Origin: Chitinophagaceae bacterium | GTDB taxonomy: Bacteria; Bacteroidota; Bacteroidia; Chitinophagales; Chitinophagaceae | DNA: 18,318 bases | Direction: 5' to 3' | Assembly (NCBI GenBank): GCA_025924755.1 | Contig: JAICHT010000031.1 | Span: 1 to 18,318 of the forward strand | Part shown: positions 13,282 to 18,318 of the stretch, in pieces | How the letters are laid out: every line of letters starts with the position of its first letter | Position numbering within the stretch: position 1 is the first letter of the stretch | The notes under the pieces: model-generated | Told to the model about the DNA's origin: nothing | The model's input: the letters and a program-made list of their open reading frames with translations, nothing else | Databases searched by the model: none | Position numbers and translations under genes: made by a program

Positions 13282-16200
13282 ATGCAATTGAAAGGCTTGG
13301 TTCGCTTTTTTACCATTCTGTTAATCCTCTATTCTGTTTATGAACTGTCGTTTACGTGGGTAGTACGGAACCATGAGAAAAAAATGGAAACCCGTGCTCA
13401 TGACTATGTAAATAGAAATTATCCTTCCGCAAAACAAAAGTATGCCGGTAATGCTGAGCTAGCCGCTCTGTACCAGGATACGCTGAATCAATATTACGAT
13501 CAGCGTGTAAAAAGACTATTGGACAGCACCAAAGATGAAACCGTTCATTATGGTTTTGGCGGTGCTATCAGTTACCAGCAGGCAAAAGAAAACGAACTAA
13601 ACCTTGGTTTGGATTTACAAGGCGGTATCAACGTAACGATGGAAGTAGAACTTTCCGGCCTGCTGCGTTCCATGTCCAACAATTCAAAAGACCCTAATTT
13701 TTTGCAGGCATTGGATAATGCCAACAAACGAAAAGCCAATAGCAATGCCGATTTTGTAACCTTATTTGCTGAGGAATATAAGAAGCTGGCACCAAATGGC
13801 CGCCTCGCTTCTATTTTTGCCACTGCCAACCAGGACCGTATAAAGATTACGGACAGCGACAGCCAAGTATTGAGCGAAATACGTACGGAAGCCAATAGTG
13901 CTTTTGACCGCACCTTCCGGGTATTGCAAACCCGTATTGACCAGTTTGGTGTAGCGCAGCCTAATATTAATCCAGACAGGGCTAAAGGCATTATTACAGT
14001 AGAACTGCCCGGCGTACAAGACCAGGAGCGGGTAAGAAAATACCTTCAATCATCTGCCAATTTACAATTTTGGGAGGTATACAATATTAGCGAAGTGGGC
14101 TCCAGCATACAAAAAGCAGATGAGGCTTTTAATATATTGATGGGTGGAAAAAATGCGGATACCAGTGCAGTAAAAAAAGATACAACTGCTACCGTAGCCA
14201 CTACCACTCCAAACGGAAAAGATACCGGTTTGCTTTCCAAAGAATTGAGCAGCAAGCCTGATACCTCATCTTTAGCAAAAGCAGCTTCTTCCCGCAAAAC
14301 ATTATGGCAATACATCCGGTTTATGATTGATCCGCAAACGGGTCAGGCAATGGATAACGGCCAGATTGGTTTGGTAGCTGTTAACGATACCGCTTTGGTT
14401 AGAAGCTACCTGGAAGCACCAAGCGTACGCAATAACTTTCCGGCCGATTTAGAGTGGATGTATGGAATTCCTGATACTAAGAATAATAAAAAGGCCAACT
14501 ATGTAGCCTTATATGGTATCAAAACGTACGGCCGTGATAAAGCAAAGCTGGAAGGCGAAGCCGTAGTGGATGCCCGGTCGGACTATAACCCCACTACCGG
14601 CCAGCCGGAAGTAAGCATGCGTATGAACCCTACCGGTTCTCGTATTTGGGCAGATTTAACAAGAGCCAATAAAGGACGTTCTATTGCTATCGTGTTAGAT
14701 AATATTGTATACTCTGCTCCCAGGGTAAATGATGTAATTGAAGGTGGTAATTCCAGCATTTCCGGTTCTTTTACCACAGAAGAAGCTACAGACTTATCGA
14801 ACATTTTAAAAGCTGGTAAGTTGCCAGCACCTGCCAAAATAGTACAAGAGCAGGTAGTAGGTCCTACCCTGGGTAAGGATGCCGTACATGGTGGTATTAT
14901 GGCGTTTGTAATTTCATTTATCGTTATCTTCTTATTGATGTTGGTCTATTATAATACCAGCGGTTGGATTGCAAACATTGCCCTTATCTTAAACCTGTTA
15001 TTTACTATTGGTGTGTTAACAGGACTTGGTGCTACCTTAACGGCCCCAGGTATTGCCGGTTTGGTATTAACCATTGGTATGGCAGTAGATACGAACGTCA
15101 TTATTTATGAACGCATCAAAGAAGAATTAACCAAAGGTAAAAATTATGTAGCTGCTGTAAATGAAGGCTACCGCCGTTCTTTACCGCCGGTACTGGATGC
15201 ACACGTAACTACCTTATTGACCGCTATCATACTTTTCTCATTTGGCTTAGGACCAGTTAAAGGCTTTGCCACTACACAGATAATTGGTATCTTATTATCC
15301 CTGTTCTGCGGTATATTGGTAAGCCGTTGGGTGAGCGATTTGTTTACTAACAAACAACACCACCTGGAATATTTTACAGGTATATCCAAAAGAATTTTTA
15401 AACATGCCAGCTTTAAATTTATCGAGTACCGTAAAATAGCGTATGCCATCTCTTTGGTAGTACTGGTATTGGGTATCGGATCTATATTCCATGGATTTGA
15501 TGAAGGCGTGGAGTTTAAGGGCGGCCGCAGCTATACCGTCCGTTTTGATAAGCCGGTGAATGTAGAAGCGGTTCGTAATGATCTGAAAAATGCATTTGCA
15601 GAAAGTCCGGTTATTAAAACTATTGGTGCCAATAACCAACTGGACATTACTACATCCTATATGATTAGTAATACCAGTGCCGGTGCAGATTCAGCAGTAG
15701 AACATAAGCTGTTTGATGGTTTACGCAAATATCTGCCAGCCAGTGTTAATTATGGCCAGTTTGATAGTCAATATAAATTAGGCTCTAAAACGGTACTGCC
15801 TACTATATCTGACGATTTAAAATCGGGTGCTAAATGGGCTACCTTCTGGTCGCTGATCATTATTGCCTTGTATATCTTTATTCGTTTCCGCGACTGGCGG
15901 TATTCACTGGGTACTATCGTAGCCTTGTTACACGACGTATTGGTTACATTGGCGGTATTCTCTTTTTTAAAAAACATAGTGCCGTTTCCGCTTGAAATTG
16001 ACCAGCACTTTATTGCGGCAGTACTTACCGTTATTGGTTTCTCTATGAACGATACGGTAATTGTATTTGACCGTATACGGGAATATAGTCACCAGATGGT
16101 AGGTGCTTCAAAAGAAACAGTTATCAATAAAGCAATCAACGATACCTTAAGCCGTACGGTTATGACTTCTTTGATTGTGTTTTTAACCCTGTTGATATTG

Positions 16201-16401
16201 TTTTTAGTAGGCGGAGAGGTAACACGTGGATTTGCATTTGCCATGTTGATTGGTGTTATCACCGGTACCTACTCTTCTATTTTTGTAGCGGCGCCAGTAT
16301 TGGTTGACTTAGGTGGTAAAAAAACTTTAGGCCGAGGTGATACTGTTTCGGCTGAAAAGCAAAAAACGCCTACTAAGCCCGTAGTAGTTAAGCATTCGTA
16401 A
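13282..16401 (+). CDS. secDF: protein translocase SecDF (fused SecD-SecF)
   Basis: A 1039-aa fusion of SecD and SecF, the RND-like membrane machine that uses the proton gradient to pull proteins out of SecYEG on the periplasmic side. SecD half: first helix (residues 5-22), D1 motif GLDLQGGINV (from about 109), a large periplasmic domain, then five helices with MAVDTNVIIYERI, where D603 is the proton-relay Asp. GPVKGFATTQIIGI follows. SecF half: first helix, GVEFKGGRSYTV, a small periplasmic domain, then five helices with GFSMNDTVIVFDRI, where D924 is the matching Asp. A Thr/Ser/Lys-rich insertion (about 294-340) sits in the SecD periplasmic domain, as in Bacteroidota relatives I recall. Fusion is usual in this phylum. 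The gene has its own promoter and a strong terminator, so it is a single-gene unit. Confidence 0.97.
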   Translation: MQLKGLVRFFTILLILYSVYELSFTWVVRNHEKKMETRAHDYVNRNYPSAKQKYAGNAELAALYQDTLNQYYDQRVKRLLDSTKDETVHYGFGGAISYQQAKENELNLGLDLQGGINVTMEVELSGLLRSMSNNSKDPNFLQALDNANKRKANSNADFVTLFAEEYKKLAPNGRLASIFATANQDRIKITDSDSQVLSEIRTEANSAFDRTFRVLQTRIDQFGVAQPNINPDRAKGIITVELPGVQDQERVRKYLQSSANLQFWEVYNISEVGSSIQKADEAFNILMGGKNADTSAVKKDTTATVATTTPNGKDTGLLSKELSSKPDTSSLAKAASSRKTLWQYIRFMIDPQTGQAMDNGQIGLVAVNDTALVRSYLEAPSVRNNFPADLEWMYGIPDTKNNKKANYVALYGIKTYGRDKAKLEGEAVVDARSDYNPTTGQPEVSMRMNPTGSRIWADLTRANKGRSIAIVLDNIVYSAPRVNDVIEGGNSSISGSFTTEEATDLSNILKAGKLPAPAKIVQEQVVGPTLGKDAVHGGIMAFVISFIVIFLLMLVYYNTSGWIANIALILNLLFTIGVLTGLGATLTAPGIAGLVLTIGMAVDTNVIIYERIKEELTKGKNYVAAVNEGYRRSLPPVLDAHVTTLLTAIILFSFGLGPVKGFATTQIIGILLSLFCGILVSRWVSDLFTNKQHHLEYFTGISKRIFKHASFKFIEYRKIAYAISLVVLVLGIGSIFHGFDEGVEFKGGRSYTVRFDKPVNVEAVRNDLKNAFAESPVIKTIGANNQLDITTSYMISNTSAGADSAVEHKLFDGLRKYLPASVNYGQFDSQYKLGSKTVLPTISDDLKSGAKWATFWSLIIIALYIFIRFRDWRYSLGTIVALLHDVLVTLAVFSFLKNIVPFPLEIDQHFIAAVLTVIGFSMNDTVIVFDRIREYSHQMVGASKETVINKAINDTLSRTVMTSLIVFLTLLILFLVGGEVTRGFAFAMLIGVITGTYSSIFVAAPVLVDLGGKKTLGRGDTVSAEKQKTPTKPVVVKHS

Positions 16402-16419
16402 GAGATTTTAAACATAGCT

Positions 16420-16453
16420 AAAAAGCCTGTAGTTAATACTACAGGCTTTTTTT
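16420..16453. terminator. strong intrinsic terminator after secDF, possibly bidirectional
   Basis: AAAAAGCCTGTAGT (16420-16433) pairs perfectly with ACTACAGGCTTTTT (16438-16451) around loop TAAT; T continues to 16453. The A-run at its left edge would act as a U-run for transcripts coming from the minus-strand gene. Confidence 0.93.
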
Positions 16454-16527
16454 ATGATAGAAAATGAAGAGCACTCTTTGTATATGAGATTGAGAAATGA
16501 TTAAAAAATGCTTCTATATTAAAAATA

Positions 16528-16560
16528 TAAAGCCGCAATAAATGAACTATTGTGGCTTTA
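16528..16560 (-). terminator. intrinsic terminator of the minus-strand IscA-type gene
   Basis: TAAAGCCGCAATA (16528-16540) pairs with TATTGTGGCTTTA (16548-16560), one G-T position, loop of seven bases. Read on the minus strand it starts 21 bases after the stop codon and is followed by a T-rich stretch (TATTTTTAATA). Confidence 0.75.
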
Positions 16561-16581
16561 CAGTATAAAATTAAAGTACTA

Positions 16582-16926
16582 TCAAACACCAAAGGAACTG
16601 CCGCATCCGCAGGTAGTAGAAGCGTTTGGGTTGCTGAAAGTAAAGCCACGACTGTTTAATCCGCCCTGCCAATCTATCTCCATACCATATAAATACAATT
16701 CATGCGCTTTCTCCATAATAAAGGCTAAACCAGCAAATTCATATTCCTGGTCCTTTTCATTTTTAGTATCAAACCCAAGCACATATGATAAGCCAGAGCA
16801 ACCACCGCCCTTTACTCCTATCCGTAAAAAATTCGACGTGTCAAAACCCGGTTCATTCATTAATCGCTTCAGTTCTGCTATTGCACCATTTGTAAATTTT
16901 ACCGGAGAAGATGTCATTGTTTCCAT
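16582..16926 (-). CDS. A-type iron-sulfur carrier protein (IscA/SufA/ErpA family)
   Basis: A 114-aa HesB/IscA-type protein that passes Fe-S clusters from the assembly scaffold to target enzymes. The three ligands are present: C43 in GVKGGGCSGLSY, and C106 and C108 in TTCGCGSSF near the C-terminus, the family C-x(62)-C-G-C pattern. The hydrophobic FRIGVKGGGCSG strand and the YLYGMEIDW-x-x-GL segment are standard. IscA, SufA and ErpA cannot be separated on sequence alone here; no isc or suf genes are beside it. Possible starts are M1 (16926) and M4 (16917). The exact -7 box ends four bases before M1, so M1 would be read from a leaderless mRNA, while M4 would have a leader of about nine bases. 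MiaB and the CCG protein in this window are likely clients in a general sense. Confidence 0.92.
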   Translation of the reverse strand: METMTSSPVKFTNGAIAELKRLMNEPGFDTSNFLRIGVKGGGCSGLSYVLGFDTKNEKDQEYEFAGLAFIMEKAHELYLYGMEIDWQGGLNSRGFTFSNPNASTTCGCGSSFGV

Positions 16927-16930
16927 AATG

Positions 16931-16964
16931 CAAATTTACCAACACCTTCCATAAGTTGATACAA
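16931..16964 (-). promoter_or_regulatory. promoter of the IscA-type gene, nearly leaderless
   Basis: On the minus strand, TTG at 16964-16962, a 23-base spacer, then TAAATTTG at 16938-16931, an exact TAnnTTTG match. Four bases (CATT) follow before the ATG at 16926, so transcription would begin at about the start codon. Confidence 0.6.
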
Positions 16965-16999
16965 TAAAGATCGGTGGCGCAAAGCTTTCACATCTTCTT

Positions 17000-17007
17000 T
17001 ATTTTTG
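17000..17007 (+). promoter_or_regulatory. -7 promoter element of the DUF7935-like gene
   Basis: TATTTTTG is an exact TAnnTTTG match, 17 bases before the ATG at 17025. It argues against an in-frame GTG at 16974, which would lie upstream of the transcript start. No -33 TTG at usual spacing is seen. Confidence 0.6.
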
Positions 17008-17024
17008 CAAGCTTAACTACTATC

Positions 17025-17534
17025 ATGGAAGGAAGTATTATCAGTATCATTATTTCTATTATAGCCCTTTTTATTGCAGTATACACATTTTATCAATTCA
17101 GATCCTTGCTAAAAGATCCGGAAAAACAGGAAGGCTTTAATACGATCCCGCTACGGTTGCAAGCCTATGAGCGACTAGTGGTATTGTGCGAACGCATAGG
17201 CTTACCCAATTTAATAAGCAGGCTGAACGAGCCGGAATTATCGGCAAAAGAAATGCAGGTACTTCTGCTGGAAAATATCAAGCAGGAATTTGAATACAAT
17301 ACCTCTCAACAGATTTATGTATCGCAAGTGGCCTGGGAAGCGGTACGCAATTTACGAGATCAAAGCATGCTGATAGTAAACCAGGTGGCAGGGCTGCTGC
17401 CGGCCGATGCAAAAGCCACGGACCTGAATAAACAACTTCTGGAAATTATTATCAGCCAAAACGATACAGCTTTACACACCATTGTATTAGATGCGCTGAA
17501 CTATGAAGCGAAAAAACTTTTGAGAGCCTCTTAA
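17025..17534 (+). CDS. membrane-anchored protein, DUF7935-like
   Basis: A 169-aa protein of unknown function. One N-terminal membrane helix (residues 4-21, Ile-rich) is followed by a cytosolic, mainly helical domain. Its blocks, IPLRLQAYERLVVLCERIGLPNLISR (about 43-68), MQVLLLENIKQEFEYNTSQQIYVSQVAWEAV and ADAKATDLNKQLLEIII, match a protein I recall as encoded next to methylmalonyl-CoA mutase in many Bacteroidota and now, from memory, named DUF7935. The ATG at 17025 is chosen over an in-frame GTG at 16974 because of the promoter box between them. The mutase gene starts 23 bases after its stop, so the two form an operon. No enzyme motif is visible; a scaffold or regulatory role for the mutase is only a guess. 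Confidence 0.75.
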   Translation: MEGSIISIIISIIALFIAVYTFYQFRSLLKDPEKQEGFNTIPLRLQAYERLVVLCERIGLPNLISRLNEPELSAKEMQVLLLENIKQEFEYNTSQQIYVSQVAWEAVRNLRDQSMLIVNQVAGLLPADAKATDLNKQLLEIIISQNDTALHTIVLDALNYEAKKLLRAS

Positions 17535-17557
17535 TTTACAAGTTGCATACCCGCTAT

Positions 17558-18318
17558 ATGAAAGAAAAAATCAGTACGGATAGTGGTATCGAAATAAAAA
17601 AACTTTATACCGCCGACGATCTGCCGGAAATGAATAATGAGCAGCCCGGAACCTTCCCTTTTACACGGGGCGTGCAGCCGGATATGTACCGTGGAAAGCT
17701 TTGGACGATGCGTCAATATGCTGGTTTTTCTACCGCTGAAGAAAGTAATAAACGCTATCATTACTTACTATCGCAAGGTGTAAGCGGACTTAGCGTAGCA
17801 TTTGATTTACCCACGCAAATTGGATATGATAGCGATCATGTGCTTGCAGAAGGCGAAGTAGGCAAAGTGGGTGTGGCCATCGACTCGCTGGCAGATATGG
17901 AAGCTCTTTTTAAAGACATTCCGTTAGAGACTGTCAGCACCTCCATGACCATTAACGCGACTGCATTTATTTTGCTGGCTTTTTATGTGGCGCTTGCCAA
18001 AAAACAGGGAGCCAGCCTTCATAAATTATCCGGTACTATACAAAACGATATATTAAAAGAATATGCGGCAAGGGGCACATACATCTACCCTCCGAAACCC
18101 TCTATGCGCCTGATTACTGATATTTTTGAATGGAGTAGTAAAGAAGTTCCCAGGTGGAATACTATTTCCATTTCAGGCTATCACATCCGCGAAGCCGGCA
18201 GCACTGCCGTGCAAGAGATTGCGTTCACGTTAAGCAATGGCAAAGCCTATGTGGAAGCGGCTTTAAAGAAAGGGTTGGATATTAATGTTTTTTGGCAAAC
18301 GCCTTTCTTTTTTCTTTA
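17558..18318 (+). CDS. acyl-CoA mutase large subunit, probably methylmalonyl-CoA mutase (partial, runs off the window)
   Basis: An open frame of 253 codons without a stop, cut by the window end. It is the N-terminal part of the substrate-binding TIM barrel of a coenzyme-B12-dependent acyl-CoA mutase, which interconverts methylmalonyl-CoA and succinyl-CoA or a similar pair. Visible blocks: PFTRGVQPDMYRGKLWTMRQYAGFSTAEESN (from residue 34), GLSVAFDLPTQIGYDSDH (77-94), GKVGVAIDS, STSMTINATA, KLSGTIQNDILKEY, YPPKPSMRLI and SISGYHIREAGSTAVQE. Y54 (RQYAGF), R184 (PSMR) and H209 (GYH) match Tyr89, Arg207 and His244 of Propionibacterium methylmalonyl-CoA mutase, which favours that substrate over isobutyryl-CoA. 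DLPTQ replaces the DLATH of the classical enzyme, and the N-terminus is about 35 residues shorter, so it belongs to the short large-subunit type, often paired with a separate B12 subunit (inference). Confidence 0.9.
   Translation, partial: MKEKISTDSGIEIKKLYTADDLPEMNNEQPGTFPFTRGVQPDMYRGKLWTMRQYAGFSTAEESNKRYHYLLSQGVSGLSVAFDLPTQIGYDSDHVLAEGEVGKVGVAIDSLADMEALFKDIPLETVSTSMTINATAFILLAFYVALAKKQGASLHKLSGTIQNDILKEYAARGTYIYPPKPSMRLITDIFEWSSKEVPRWNTISISGYHIREAGSTAVQEIAFTLSNGKAYVEAALKKGLDINVFWQTPFFFL

Noticed and set aside
13572..14315. Several minus-strand open frames of 89-139 codons inside secDF
   Set aside because: They overlap one another and the well-conserved SecD periplasmic domain; no family pattern is seen.
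16974..17024. Upstream GTG start for the DUF7935-like protein adding 17 residues
   Set aside because: An exact promoter box lies between it and the ATG at 17025, and the ATG gives a clean N-terminal membrane helix.
1..18318. CRISPR array, tRNA or rRNA gene, prophage, transposase or toxin-antitoxin pair
   Set aside because: I looked for regular spaced repeats, cloverleaf-type sequences and hallmark proteins on both strands and saw none.

Overview
The window looks like ordinary core chromosome of a Bacteroidota bacterium, most likely family Chitinophagaceae. That placement is inference from three things: (i) start codons are not preceded by Shine-Dalgarno sequences, while exact copies of the Bacteroidota -7 promoter element TAnnTTTG sit 4-21 bases before six start codons; (ii) several proteins belong to families I know mainly from Bacteroidota (the 171-aa GCS-x-DSS protein, the 287-aa protein before secG, a DUF7935-like protein, fused SecDF); (iii) the order CCG Fe-S protein / GCS-DSS protein / miaB / sigma-54 activator / lptE / hypothetical / secG is one I recall from that family. 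No tRNA, rRNA, CRISPR array, transposase, phage gene or integrase was seen. No gap between genes exceeds about 195 bases.

Layout. 70-1355: a small DUF4190-type membrane protein and a HdrB/GlpC-like CCG Fe-S protein, 11 bases apart. 1355-1525: a 171-bp non-coding element bounded by long imperfect inverted repeats. 1549-2064: the 171-aa GCS-DSS protein, with a promoter so close that its mRNA may be leaderless. 2195-6654: a tight five-gene operon, miaB, sigma-54 AAA+ activator, lptE, a hypothetical protein and secG, closed by an intrinsic terminator. 6728-8748: mltG and a YihY/BrkB membrane protein, overlapping by one base. 8803-9396 (minus): trmH. 9568-9900: a cytosolic Cys-rich four-helix copper-storage protein (Csp). 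10047-10649: coaE, whose 3' end overlaps that of a minus-strand aspartate-type aminotransferase. 11865-13157 (minus): a beta-lactamase-fold serine hydrolase lipoprotein. 13282-16401: secDF, followed by a strong terminator. 16582-16926 (minus): an IscA/SufA-type Fe-S carrier with its own terminator. 17025-17534: a DUF7935-like membrane-anchored protein. 17558 to the window end: the start of an acyl-CoA (probably methylmalonyl-CoA) mutase large subunit.

How the genes relate. The main theme is envelope building and secretion: SecG and SecDF of the Sec translocon, LptE for LPS export, MltG for glycan-strand termination, YihY, and a periplasmic serine hydrolase. A second theme is Fe-S chemistry: the CCG protein, MiaB (two 4Fe-4S clusters) and the A-type carrier. 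tRNA modification appears twice (MiaB at position 37, TrmH at position 18).

I did not find a clear new multi-gene system. The items most worth checking are the 171-bp inverted-repeat element, two candidate leaderless promoters, a sigma-54-like promoter before csp, a signal-peptide region of lptE built on an inverted repeat, and the altered active site of the serine hydrolase.
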